Source of the DNA: UBA1563 sp041667115
Lineage (GTDB): Bacteria; Bacteroidota; Ignavibacteria; Ignavibacteriales; Ignavibacteriaceae
Length of the DNA: 64,000 bases
Direction: 5' to 3'
Assembly: GCA_041667115.1 (NCBI GenBank)
Contig: JBAYFO010000001.1
Location: forward strand, 186,001-250,000
Made by a program: the position numbers and the translations under genes. This document shows positions 32,801 to 41,625 of the stretch, piece by piece. The notes under the pieces are model-generated. The model worked only from the letters and a program-made list of their open reading frames with translations, had not been told where the DNA came from and did not search any database. Position 1 is the first letter of the stretch. Every line of letters starts with the position of its first letter.

Positions 32801-35224
32801 ATGAAAAAGACAAACTATTCAAACCGGAGAGAATTGCGAAGCGTAGTGCTGCTGCTGATTCTCTCATTATTATTAGGCGCCCCGCAGGTTCTTAAAGCTG
32901 ACGGAAATTTGGAAGTAAAGGGATCGGTTCAAGTAAAGACAGAGACAAGCATAACCGTAAACTCAATTGAATTTCTTGTTACCGCATCAACAAAAATATC
33001 AGGCAGCATGAATAGCGGATTAACATATGATAGCGTTAAGGTTGGCAGCTATGTAAAGATAGAAGCAAAATCAAATGCGAACGGTCAACTTGAAGCTTCG
33101 GAAATTCGTCTTATGACCGCAATGATAAATCTTGAATTGAGTGGTAAAATAACAGCGCTCTCAACAAATTCATTCACTCTTAACGGCTCAACCATTTTGG
33201 TTGATACAAACACAATTATTTTCACTCAATTTCACGCGGCATTAACTTTTGCCGATTTGAAAATTGGAGACAACGTTTTAGTAAGAGCTTCGCAGACTAT
33301 CAGCGGACAACTACCGGCGGTTGTGATAATGGTGAAAACAGAAAACACTCATCAGGAAATTGAATTGAGCGGAAAGATACAACTGATTACCGATAATTCT
33401 GTTACAGTTCTCAATACTCAATTTTATGTTGGTAGTTCTACAATAATTTTTTCTCGAAACAGAGGAGTTCTTAACTTTTCCGATCTTAAAGTTGGTGATG
33501 ATGTAAACGTCCGCGGATTTATGCAGCAAGATTCATCTTACCTGGCGTTATCGATCAAAGTGGAGAGCAATGAATTCGAACAAAAAGATCTGGAAGTTGA
33601 AGGTGTAATTACAGCTGCAACTTCTACAACACTCACAGTCAACACGGTAACATTTGTTGTCGATTCAAGCACGGTTATCTCAACACACGAAGGGACTGTT
33701 CTATACTTTTCGGATTTGAAAATTGGTGACAAGGTTGAGATAAAAGCTTTACTGCAAAGTGACGGCAGCTATATAGCAACACGGATTAAATTAGAAAATG
33801 AGGAATCTGAAAAAGAAATTGTCGTTGCCGGTTTAATCGATGTAATCAATTCAGATAATATTGTCGTTGGAGATAATAAAATTTACGTCGATAGCCTTAC
33901 GCAAATTTATAGCCAGTCTCACCAGAAGCTCACTTTTACTGATTTAAAAGTTGGTGCATTTATCGTCGTTAAAGCATATCTGCAAGGCGGTAACTATTTA
34001 GCCTCTTCGATTAAAGTAAAAGATAACAGCAAAGCTGAATCTCATTTTACAGGCGCGATAGAAGCCATTAACGGAAGTTCAATAACTGTAAAAGGATTGG
34101 TTTTTGTTACTGATCAAAACACCGAGTTCCTTGATGAAAACAGAAATACCATCTCAATTAATGATTTGAAGGTTGGTCAAATAATCAGTGTTGAAGCTCA
34201 ACTTCAAAGCGGAAATCAGTATATCGCGTTGAAAGTGATCGCAAGAAATTTCTGGCGCCCAACAGTAATTGTCGAAGGCTCAATCGAAAACTTGACACTT
34301 ACTTCAATCACAGTTATGGGAAAAACATTCGCGGTGGATTCATCAACACTCGTAGTCGGCCATGGAAGTGGTGTGCTGACTTTTGTAAGTCTAACAGTTG
34401 GATTAAATGTAGAAGTAAAAGGTTCGCTAACAACAAACGGAGTGTTGACCGCAAAATTAATCAAAGTTCATCCTGAACATGAATTTAAAATCTACGGTAA
34501 GATTGATTCATTCACCGGTACAAACTTTCTGATTGGCGATTTAACTATATCTACAGACCTCAATACCGTTTACTATGATGGGTTTGATAATGTGGCTACG
34601 TTCGATAGTCTGAAAGTAAATCAGTTTGTTGAAGTGAGCTATGTAAAAACCAACTTGAATGAAAATCTTGCAGTAAAGGTTGAGATTGAAAGCGATCCGC
34701 ACACTGTTAAATTCGATGGAGTTGTCACCTCTGCCGATTCTAACAATATTCAACTTTCTGTTCCAGCATTTTCAGTAAGTAGTAATACATTATTTATGAC
34801 ATCGACATATACACAAACTCAGTCTTCATCAATTCAGACTGGGCAAAGTGTAACTGTCTGGGCAGTGCAGGGACAAAACGGAAGTCTGTCGGCAATTCAA
34901 GTTCAGCAATTAACCGGATCAGCAACCGCAATCAATGGCGGTCACTCAACAAGTTTACCAAACGTGTTTGAATTGAAACAGAATTATCCAAATCCTTTCA
35001 ATCCTTCCACCGAGATCACGTTCATGCTTGCTAAGCAGGAACAAGTAAGCCTTGTGGTTTATAATATGATCGGGCAGCAGGTAGCTATGCTTATTAATGG
35101 CCCGCAAAGCGCCGGTTCACACGTTGTAAAATTCAACTCTGCCGATTTACCATCCGGTGTTTATCTATACAGATTACAAGCCGGCAGTTTTGGTGATGTT
35201 AAAAAAATGATTCTTATCAAATAG
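32801..35224 (+). CDS. Secreted protein with nine DUF5666 repeats and a T9SS sorting domain
   Basis: 807 aa. Basic N-terminus and signal peptide (cleavage near LKA, about residue 33). Nine tandem units of roughly 75 residues follow, each with the pattern 'G.I....SITVNG..F.VD..T' ... 'F.DLKVG..V.V.A..Q..G...A..I.V', the DUF5666 layout of beta-strands. The C-terminus (about 725-807) is a type A T9SS sorting domain: 'FELKQNYPNPFNPSTEITF', 'VYNMIGQQV', 'LPSGVYLYRLQAG', 'KKMILIK'. Exported and placed on the cell surface by the type IX system. Possibly an adhesin or surface-layer component (inference). Confidence 0.92.
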   Translation: MKKTNYSNRRELRSVVLLLILSLLLGAPQVLKADGNLEVKGSVQVKTETSITVNSIEFLVTASTKISGSMNSGLTYDSVKVGSYVKIEAKSNANGQLEASEIRLMTAMINLELSGKITALSTNSFTLNGSTILVDTNTIIFTQFHAALTFADLKIGDNVLVRASQTISGQLPAVVIMVKTENTHQEIELSGKIQLITDNSVTVLNTQFYVGSSTIIFSRNRGVLNFSDLKVGDDVNVRGFMQQDSSYLALSIKVESNEFEQKDLEVEGVITAATSTTLTVNTVTFVVDSSTVISTHEGTVLYFSDLKIGDKVEIKALLQSDGSYIATRIKLENEESEKEIVVAGLIDVINSDNIVVGDNKIYVDSLTQIYSQSHQKLTFTDLKVGAFIVVKAYLQGGNYLASSIKVKDNSKAESHFTGAIEAINGSSITVKGLVFVTDQNTEFLDENRNTISINDLKVGQIISVEAQLQSGNQYIALKVIARNFWRPTVIVEGSIENLTLTSITVMGKTFAVDSSTLVVGHGSGVLTFVSLTVGLNVEVKGSLTTNGVLTAKLIKVHPEHEFKIYGKIDSFTGTNFLIGDLTISTDLNTVYYDGFDNVATFDSLKVNQFVEVSYVKTNLNENLAVKVEIESDPHTVKFDGVVTSADSNNIQLSVPAFSVSSNTLFMTSTYTQTQSSSIQTGQSVTVWAVQGQNGSLSAIQVQQLTGSATAINGGHSTSLPNVFELKQNYPNPFNPSTEITFMLAKQEQVSLVVYNMIGQQVAMLINGPQSAGSHVVKFNSADLPSGVYLYRLQAGSFGDVKKMILIK

Positions 35225-35267
35225 CGACAAATGTCGGTATAGTAAATAATTTTAATAATTTTTTTAA

Positions 35268-35298
35268 CCGGAGGATAAGAAATTTACTTATCCTCCGG
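35268..35298. terminator. Perfect 12-bp hairpin after the T9SS-cargo gene
   Basis: CCGGAGGATAAG (35268-35279) and CTTATCCTCCGG (35287-35298) pair fully around a 7-nt loop. It lies 44 bp after the stop codon. T residues precede rather than follow the stem on the plus strand, so it is not a textbook terminator, but position and strength make a termination or 3'-end role likely. Confidence 0.55.
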
Positions 35299-35336
35299 AA
35301 TTATCCTCAAATATTAACTCAACAATTATCAAGGAA

Positions 35337-35837
35337 ATGATGAAGAAAAATATCTTTTATGGAATGTTGATCATGTTAGCAATAGTAACATTTCAAAATT
35401 CCAATGCGCAAAAGAAAAAATTTGGTTTGGGTTTTATTGTTGGCGAACCAACCGGTATTAGTGCAAAACTATGGGTATCAAATACAAATGCTTTAGCCTT
35501 CGGATTGGGCTGGTCCGTGGAAGGATACAGGTTTGACGGTTTCGATTCGGATTATGGTAACGTAACGCGAACACATTTTCATGTTGACTACCTCTGGCAT
35601 TCGTTTAATGCAATAGGTTCCGGCGGACAGTTTCCGCTGTTCTATGGAATTGGAGGAAGAATAAATTCAGGCACCGAATACAACGGAACATTTGCGGTTA
35701 GAGGCGTGTTTGGAATAGACTGGCTCCCACGTAACACACCTTTAGATGTCTTCCTGGAAATTGTGCCCACAATCAATTTGGTTAGTTCAACCGGATTTGG
35801 CATTGATGCAGGTTTTGGATTAAGAGTGTTTTTCTAA
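35337..35837 (+). CDS. Exported small beta-barrel-like protein
   Basis: 166 aa. Signal peptide ending near SNA (residue 24); the mature part alternates hydrophobic and glycine residues ('FGLGFIVGEPTGISAKLWV', 'LAFGLGWSVEGY', 'GIDAGFGLRVFF') and ends with Phe-Phe, as in outer-membrane barrels. No specific family recognised. Start codon choice: ATG at 35337 or the adjacent ATG at 35340; AAGGAA lies just before both. Confidence 0.65.
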   Translation: MMKKNIFYGMLIMLAIVTFQNSNAQKKKFGLGFIVGEPTGISAKLWVSNTNALAFGLGWSVEGYRFDGFDSDYGNVTRTHFHVDYLWHSFNAIGSGGQFPLFYGIGGRINSGTEYNGTFAVRGVFGIDWLPRNTPLDVFLEIVPTINLVSSTGFGIDAGFGLRVFF

Positions 35838-36395
35838 ATAATAATAGTATTGAATCTTTAAATGATTCAAAAATTAAAAACAGTTGTTTGAAAATTATAA
35901 ATGGGATCGTTTTACAATCAGAAAGCAATGTCAATAAGAGATATTGCAGAAAAGAATTCAAGCTTAGGAAAACGCACCGGGCTAAGAGTCGAAGCACAAA
36001 AAAATAGGTAAACTCAATTCTTAATAGAAATGTATAATACGCTTTTGAGATTTATTGAAAGGCTGCTAAAATATTAATTAACGAATATTTTTTATAAATA
36101 CGGAAATACTTTACTGATACTTCATTTAAATTAAAAACCTTATGGAACTTGCTACAGCGGGCATTTTTACTTTTTACAAACGTGTAGATAATCTCCTTTA
36201 TTAATCAATTATCATTCCTAGTTCTTTTGTTTTAAGAAATGAAAATCAATTGACATTAAGTTATTTTATTTTTATGTTCTTTCAGAGTTATCGAAAATTA
36301 GGATAAATCTTTTGTGTGAACATAACTGATAGCTGTTTATCTATGGAAATTATCCCTTGCTTACTTAAAAATAAATTCATTGAAGAGGCTCTACA
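35838..36395. other. 558-bp AT-rich non-coding stretch
   Basis: No convincing gene. A 36-codon frame at 35901-36011 lacks a ribosome-binding site and resembles nothing known. A TTGACA-like word occurs at 36250, but no matching -10 could be placed with confidence. No RNA gene, terminator or repeat was recognised. Confidence 0.5.
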
Positions 36396-36821
36396 ATGAT
36401 ACTTTATGAAAGTGATTCAGCAATTTTGTCTTTTGACTCTTCGATTCCTTGTTTGGAATTGATAATTAAACCGGGACTCCGTAATAGCAAGGAGTTTAAA
36501 AAGACTCATAAAATTGTTATTGAAAAATTTATTGAACTTAAGAAGCATCATGCCAATCTTTGCTTTTTTATTGATGGGAGAGACCTATATGAAATAACAA
36601 AACGGGAAATTGAATGGCTGGAGAAGAATTTTTTCCCGCGGTTAGAAAATGCCGGATTAACAAAAAAAGCATTTCTTTTCTTTGATAGTGAAGCCGGTAA
36701 ATCAGTTTTAGCAACGTACAAAGCAAAATTAGACGGGACTAAAATAATATTCAAAGAATTCAAATCTTTTCAGCAAGCAAAAACTTGGCTCAGAGAAACG
36801 GGAAAAAATAATATCAAATAG
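36396..36821 (+). CDS. SpoIIAA/STAS-like protein
   Basis: 141 aa, soluble, no signal peptide. The pattern of an N-terminal strand pair, 'FFIDGRDLYEITKREIEWLE', a central helix, and 'KKAFLFFDSEAGKSVLATYK' before a last helix 'SFQQAKTWLRE' resembles small SpoIIAA-like (STAS-related) proteins. The assignment is by overall pattern only. It stands alone after a 558-bp gap, with an AAGAGG ribosome-binding site. Confidence 0.5.
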   Translation: MILYESDSAILSFDSSIPCLELIIKPGLRNSKEFKKTHKIVIEKFIELKKHHANLCFFIDGRDLYEITKREIEWLEKNFFPRLENAGLTKKAFLFFDSEAGKSVLATYKAKLDGTKIIFKEFKSFQQAKTWLRETGKNNIK

Positions 36822-36937
36822 ATTTTTTTTATCAGGAGATAATAAAATCGTTTGAGTATTCTACCCTTATTAGCAAGTAACAATTTGCTCTTTCTGCGAA
36901 ACCACTTTTAATTTGAAAAAAATTTTAATTAATCAGT

Positions 36938-37600
36938 TTAAAAATTCCATTTAAATCCTAAAGTTGGATTAATTTGTATTTCTGTTTTTCCCGGTATAAA
37001 ATTATTGCTGATCTCAACTTCACCTCCCAGTGCCAAATGATTTGTAACGTTTATCCATAGTTGAGGTTCACTTAAAAAAACAAAATCTCTTGAATCTGTA
37101 GCAAAGTTTTTTATCGTCCAGAGATCAAAAAAGCCTGTAAAATTAATCTTGCCTTCCATAAACGGGATAAACCAAACTCCGGTAAGTTGTACATCACTTC
37201 CTTTAGAAAAATGATCCTTCCGGTAAAGCAGATCGGTGTTTAAGACAAATAATCCTAAGTTTATGGGATAACTTAGTCCGGCGAGCCAGACATGTCCAAT
37301 CGGTCCCCAGGGCGCTGTTCCATCATTATACTGCACAGTTGCAGAAATATTTTTTATAGGAAGGGGGAGGAGGATATAGCGGGCAATTTCAAAATATCCA
37401 AGAGAAGCGCTTTTGTTTCCGGGATGATTAAAGTCGAAATCGACGAACCAGTAGGTTGCACCGTATTCATCTGGTTTAAACATTTCAAACGTGGAAGTAA
37501 AATATTTTCTATCTTTGCCAAAATCATAGTGCAGCTGAAAGTTCTGAGCAAGCGTGGAGAAACTAAAAAGCACTACGGCAAGAAGTATTCCTTTTTTCAT
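36938..37600 (-). CDS. DUF5020 / Tsx-like outer-membrane protein
   Basis: 220 aa from the ATG at 37600, which has GAGGATAAC before it and begins a clear signal peptide (MKKGILLAVVLFSFSTLAQ); the longer frame from 37663 has no good start. The mature chain reads 'FQLHYDFGKDRKYFTSTFEM', 'YWFVDFDFNH', 'LWINVTNHLALGGEVEISNN' and ends 'NPTLGFKWNF', typical of DUF5020 barrels related to the nucleoside channel Tsx. Located just downstream of gldC on the same strand. Confidence 0.8.
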   Translation of the reverse strand: MKKGILLAVVLFSFSTLAQNFQLHYDFGKDRKYFTSTFEMFKPDEYGATYWFVDFDFNHPGNKSASLGYFEIARYILLPLPIKNISATVQYNDGTAPWGPIGHVWLAGLSYPINLGLFVLNTDLLYRKDHFSKGSDVQLTGVWFIPFMEGKINFTGFFDLWTIKNFATDSRDFVFLSEPQLWINVTNHLALGGEVEISNNFIPGKTEIQINPTLGFKWNF

Positions 37601-37625
37601 GTTATCCTCATATGGTTCGTGAATT

Positions 37626-37961
37626 TTATTTTTGCAATAACGAAAGCTTCTCTGCAAACTCATCGGAAAATTTTCTGATCATTTCGCTTATTTCAAAATT
37701 ATTAGTTGACCGATTATAGGTGTCTGCCATTTTCAAAAGTGTTTGATGATAAAGAATATTCATGTTTTCAACTAACATTTGATTTGTCCAAAGATCAATG
37801 CCAAAGGTAACTTTTTCTTCTTTATTCCAGAGGGAAAGCAAAATCGCTTCAGCATCCCTTTCTCCTTCAAAGTCAGCATCATCCGATTGCCAGGAAATTT
37901 TTTGAGGGACTTCATTTTCGTCAAGTTCAATGTGAAGGGTAATTGTTGATTTTTTGCTCAT
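37626..37961 (-). CDS. gldC: Gliding motility protein GldC
   Basis: 111 aa cytoplasmic protein. Family hallmarks: 'TLHIELDENEVPQKISWQSD' near the start, 'EAILLSLWNKEEKVTFGIDL' and 'LYHQTLLKMADTYNRST' in the middle, 'FSDEFAEKLSLL' at the end. GldC is linked genetically to gliding motility and to the type IX secretion machinery in Bacteroidota; its biochemical role is unknown. Length is normal. Divergent from the FKBP gene. Confidence 0.92.
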   Translation of the reverse strand: MSKKSTITLHIELDENEVPQKISWQSDDADFEGERDAEAILLSLWNKEEKVTFGIDLWTNQMLVENMNILYHQTLLKMADTYNRSTNNFEISEMIRKFSDEFAEKLSLLQK

Positions 37962-38084
37962 AGGTTTAACTTTAATTAATAGTGATTTTTACATAAAACA
38001 AGTGTTAGGCACTAAAAATTATCAAAAGAGTAACACTTATTTTTTTTATATTAACAAAATAAAAAATAAATCATAGGAAAAAAA

Positions 38085-38777
38085 TTGAAACAGACAATTT
38101 TGCTCATTCTCAGCTCATTACTTTTATTCTCTTGCGGGGAGAAAATATCAAAATCAACCGATCTAAAAGACACTAAACAGAAGGCAAGTTATAGTATCGG
38201 CTTTAGAATTGCTAAAGATTTTAAGTCTAACAAACTTGATGTCGACTCAGAAATTGTTGCAAAGGGTTTTAAAGATGGATTGTACGGGAAACAACTTTTA
38301 ACCGACGAGCAGATAAATAAAGTACTTATGGAATTTCAACATGAGATGTACGACAAAAAGATGAAAGAAGCTCAGGGACTTAGCGGTAAAAATAAAGCTG
38401 ATGCCGACGTATTTCTTGCACAAAACAAAAATAAGCCTGGAGTTAAAACTACCGCGAGTGGGTTGCAGTACCAGGTAATAAAATCCGGCAACGGCCCATC
38501 ACCGAAAGCTACCGACAAGGTGAAAGTACATTATATCGGTAAATTATTAAACGGCACTGAATTTGATAATTCTTACAAACGAAATCAACCGGCGGTTATT
38601 CAATTAAATGCTGTTATTAAAGGCTGGGGAGAAGCGCTGCAATTGATGAAAGTCGGCGATACGTGGAAGTTATTTATTCGTCCGGATCTTGGGTACGGTG
38701 ATGCGGGTGCGGGTGATGTCATTCCTCCGGGATCGTTATTAATTTTTGACGTTGAACTTTTGGGAATAGAAAAATAA
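38085..38777 (+). CDS. Lipoprotein FKBP-type peptidyl-prolyl cis-trans isomerase
   Basis: 230 aa. The start appears to be TTG (38085) preceded by TAGGAAAAA; no ATG fits the signal. Lipobox 'LLLFSC' with Cys17. An FKBP N-terminal dimerisation domain (about 30-105: 'KASYSIGFRIAKDFK') precedes the FKBP catalytic domain (about 115-230) with 'VKVHYIGKLLNGTEFDNSYK', 'VIKGWGEALQLMKVGDTWKL', 'YGDAGAGDVIPPGSLLIFDV'. Mip/FkpA type; helps folding of envelope proteins. The amylase gene follows 20 bp later. Confidence 0.92.
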   Translation: MKQTILLILSSLLLFSCGEKISKSTDLKDTKQKASYSIGFRIAKDFKSNKLDVDSEIVAKGFKDGLYGKQLLTDEQINKVLMEFQHEMYDKKMKEAQGLSGKNKADADVFLAQNKNKPGVKTTASGLQYQVIKSGNGPSPKATDKVKVHYIGKLLNGTEFDNSYKRNQPAVIQLNAVIKGWGEALQLMKVGDTWKLFIRPDLGYGDAGAGDVIPPGSLLIFDVELLGIEK

Positions 38778-38797
38778 TTCAACAAAAGGAAATAGCT

Positions 38798-40138
38798 ATG
38801 AAAAAACTTTTTTTAGTCCCGATCTTATTTCTTTTTGTCTTTTCAAACTCTTTTCGGGCTCAACAGAAGATCACTGCACCTGATTGGAGTTATGATAAAA
38901 CCATTTATGAAGTTAATCTAAGACAGTTTACTCCTTCGGGAACGATTAAAGAATTCCGTACCCAGCTTCCCCGGTTAAAAAAACTTGGAGTTGGGATTCT
39001 TTGGTTTATGCCGATTCATCCGATTGGTGAAAAAAATCGGAAAGGAACATTTGGCAGTTACTATTCTGTAAAAGATTACTACGGACTTGATTCGTCCCTG
39101 GGGACTAAAAAGGAATTTCAATCTTTAGTTAAAGAAATTCATAAACTCGGAATGCATGTTATCATTGATTGGGTTGCAAATCATACTTCGTGGGATAATG
39201 TTTTGGTAAATACTCATCCCGATTTTTATTCTAAAGATTCTGCCGGTAATTTTGTTCCCCCGGTTGCCGACTGGTCAGATGTGATTGATCTGAATTATGG
39301 AAATAAAGAATTATGGCAGTATATGTCCGGCGCAATGGAATACTGGTTAAGTGAATATGATATTGATGGGTTCCGTTGCGATGTTGCCGGGATGGTGCCT
39401 GAAGAATTCTGGAGGTTTCTCTATCCGAAATTAGCAAAGCACAAAAAAGTTTTCATGCTGGCTGAAGATGAAAGACCTGTCGATCATTCAACTGCATTTG
39501 ACATGACTTATTCATGGGACTTGTACCATCTTTTTAATGAAATTGCGAAAGGGAAGAAGCCCGCTTCAGCAATATTTACACAACTGCAAAAAGAAAAAAA
39601 TGAATACCCTGCTCAAGCCTTCCGGATGAGGTTCATTACCAACCATGATGAAAATTCCTGGAACGGAACTGAGTTTGAGAGGCTTGGTGAAGGTGTAAAA
39701 GCGTTTTCGGTTTTAGTTTTTACTCTTCCGGGAATGCCGCTTCTTTACAACGGACAAGAAGTAGGTTTAAATAAACGATTGAGTTTTTTTGAAAAAGATC
39801 CGATTGAATGGAAGAAGTCCGGATATACTCCGTTTTTTGAAACACTCACAAAGTTAAAAAAAAATTTCCCCGTTTTAGATGCCGGAGAAAAAGGGAGTTT
39901 GCTTGAGAAAGTGCAAAACTCGGATGGAGATAAAGTTCTCTCTTTTGTTCGAATGAAAGGGAATCAAAAAGTATTTGTAATTGTAAATCTTTCAGATAAA
40001 AAAGTGAGCACAAAGTTTAGTTCAGTTCCCGAAATGAAAAATGCGTTTGAAATCTTCTCAAAGAAAAAAGGTAAAATTGGAAAATCATTTGCAATTGATT
40101 TGCATCCATGGGATTTCAAAATATTTACAAGTAAATAA
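38798..40138 (+). CDS. Secreted GH13 alpha-amylase-family protein
   Basis: 446 aa with a signal peptide (cleavage near FRA, residue 21). GH13 TIM-barrel: 'HVIIDWVANHTSWDN' (region I), 'IDGFRCDVAG' with nucleophile Asp195 (region II), 'FMLAEDE' with acid/base Glu223 (region III), and 'FITNHDENS' with Asp284 (region IV). A short C-terminal beta domain ends 'IDLHPWDFKIF'. All catalytic residues are intact. Acts on alpha-glucans in the periplasm or outside the cell; the exact specificity cannot be read from sequence. Shares strand and close spacing with the FKBP gene. Confidence 0.93.
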   Translation: MKKLFLVPILFLFVFSNSFRAQQKITAPDWSYDKTIYEVNLRQFTPSGTIKEFRTQLPRLKKLGVGILWFMPIHPIGEKNRKGTFGSYYSVKDYYGLDSSLGTKKEFQSLVKEIHKLGMHVIIDWVANHTSWDNVLVNTHPDFYSKDSAGNFVPPVADWSDVIDLNYGNKELWQYMSGAMEYWLSEYDIDGFRCDVAGMVPEEFWRFLYPKLAKHKKVFMLAEDERPVDHSTAFDMTYSWDLYHLFNEIAKGKKPASAIFTQLQKEKNEYPAQAFRMRFITNHDENSWNGTEFERLGEGVKAFSVLVFTLPGMPLLYNGQEVGLNKRLSFFEKDPIEWKKSGYTPFFETLTKLKKNFPVLDAGEKGSLLEKVQNSDGDKVLSFVRMKGNQKVFVIVNLSDKKVSTKFSSVPEMKNAFEIFSKKKGKIGKSFAIDLHPWDFKIFTSK

Positions 40139-40168
40139 GTTTTTTAAGGTCACTTTTTTAGATTATTG

Positions 40169-41614
40169 ATGAACGAAAAATTTGAAGCGGTAATTGGGTT
40201 GGAAGTGCATGCGCAACTTTTAACGGATACAAAAATATTTTGCAGTTGCTCAACGAAATTTGGCAACGAACCGAACAGCAATGTGTGTCCCATTTGTTTG
40301 GGGCATCCCGGTGTGCTTCCGGTACTTAATAAAAAAGTTGTGGAATTTGCTTTGCTGATGGGATTTGCAACAAAATCTACGATAAATACAAATTCTGTTT
40401 TTGCACGTAAGAATTACTTTTATCCTGATCTTCCGAAAGGTTATCAAATATCCCAACTCGAGAAACCAATTTGTGAATTCGGCTCGATTGAAATTGAAAA
40501 AAAAGACGGGACGAAAAAAAATATCGGAATTACTCGCATTCATATGGAAGAAGATGCCGGTAAATCAATTCACGATAGAGGTGAAACGACAAGTATTGAT
40601 GTCAACCGGTGCGGTGTTCCGTTGCTTGAGATTGTTAGCGAACCCGATATGCGCAATGCCGAAGAGGCGTATCTGTATCTTGCTAAAATTAAACAGCTCG
40701 TTCAATATTTGGGAATATGCGATGGCAATATGGAAGAAGGATCACTCCGCTGCGATGCAAATATTTCAGTTCGGCCTATCGGACAAAAAGAGCTCGGTAC
40801 AAAAGCCGAAATAAAAAACATGAACTCATTTCGGAATGTTGAACGCGCGATCAATTATGAAATTCACCGGCAGATTGAATTGATCGAGGATGGCAGAAAG
40901 GTAATTCAACAAACATTATTGTGGGATGCGGATGCGAACGAAGCTTACCCGATGCGGAGTAAAGAGGAAGCGCACGATTACCGTTATTTCCCGGATCCCG
41001 ATCTCGTTCCAATTGATATTAATGTTGAATGGTTTGATGAAATAAAGGGGAGGGTTCCTGAACTTCCTGATGCAAAAAGAGAAAGATTTATCAACGCTTT
41101 TGCTCTCCCGGTTTATGATGCCGGAGTTTTAGCGCAGACCAAAGAGCTTGCAGATTATTTTGAACAAGTAACAAAAGTAACAAACGATTATAAAGCTGCG
41201 TCTAACTGGGTGATGGTTGAAGTATTAAAAGTATTAAATGAACAGAAAATTGAGATCAACAATTTTCCGGTCTCTCCGCAAAATCTCGGCGGATTGATTA
41301 ATCTTATACAGAACGGGACGATCAGTGGAAAAATTGCAAAGGATGTTTTTACTGAAATGTTAGAGACGCTGCAGACCGCAGAGACAATCGTCAAAGAAAA
41401 AAATCTTGTCCAGATTTCCGATACCTCGGAAATTGAAAAAATAATTCAACAGATATTTGATGCGAATGAAAACCAGGTAAAAGAATTTCTTGAAGGGAAA
41501 GAAAAAGTGTTTGGGTTCTTTGTGGGGCAAACGATGAAAGCCACAAAGGGAAAAGCGAACCCACAAGTAGTGAATGATCTATTAAAACAAAAATTTGAAT
41601 CACTTAAACAGTAA
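40169..41614 (+). CDS. gatB: Asp-tRNA(Asn)/Glu-tRNA(Gln) amidotransferase subunit B
   Basis: 481 aa from the ATG at 40169; the TTG three bases earlier is unlikely. Conserved GatB motifs: 'AVIGLEVHAQLLTDTKIFC', zinc-binding 'CSCSTKFG ... CPICLGHPG', 'NYFYPDLPKGYQISQ', 'DVNRCGVPLLEIVSEPD', 'GSLRCDANISVRP', 'KNMNSFRNVERAI', and a C-terminal YqeY-like tail domain ending 'NPQVVNDLLKQKF'. It transamidates mischarged Glu-tRNAGln/Asp-tRNAAsn with GatA and GatC, which are not in this window. Confidence 0.98.
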   Translation: MNEKFEAVIGLEVHAQLLTDTKIFCSCSTKFGNEPNSNVCPICLGHPGVLPVLNKKVVEFALLMGFATKSTINTNSVFARKNYFYPDLPKGYQISQLEKPICEFGSIEIEKKDGTKKNIGITRIHMEEDAGKSIHDRGETTSIDVNRCGVPLLEIVSEPDMRNAEEAYLYLAKIKQLVQYLGICDGNMEEGSLRCDANISVRPIGQKELGTKAEIKNMNSFRNVERAINYEIHRQIELIEDGRKVIQQTLLWDADANEAYPMRSKEEAHDYRYFPDPDLVPIDINVEWFDEIKGRVPELPDAKRERFINAFALPVYDAGVLAQTKELADYFEQVTKVTNDYKAASNWVMVEVLKVLNEQKIEINNFPVSPQNLGGLINLIQNGTISGKIAKDVFTEMLETLQTAETIVKEKNLVQISDTSEIEKIIQQIFDANENQVKEFLEGKEKVFGFFVGQTMKATKGKANPQVVNDLLKQKFESLKQ

Positions 41615-41625
41615 AGAAAAAACGC

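Noticed and set aside
35901..36011. 36-codon frame in the 558-bp gap
   Set aside because: No ribosome-binding site and no similarity to a known protein; length is within chance for this composition.
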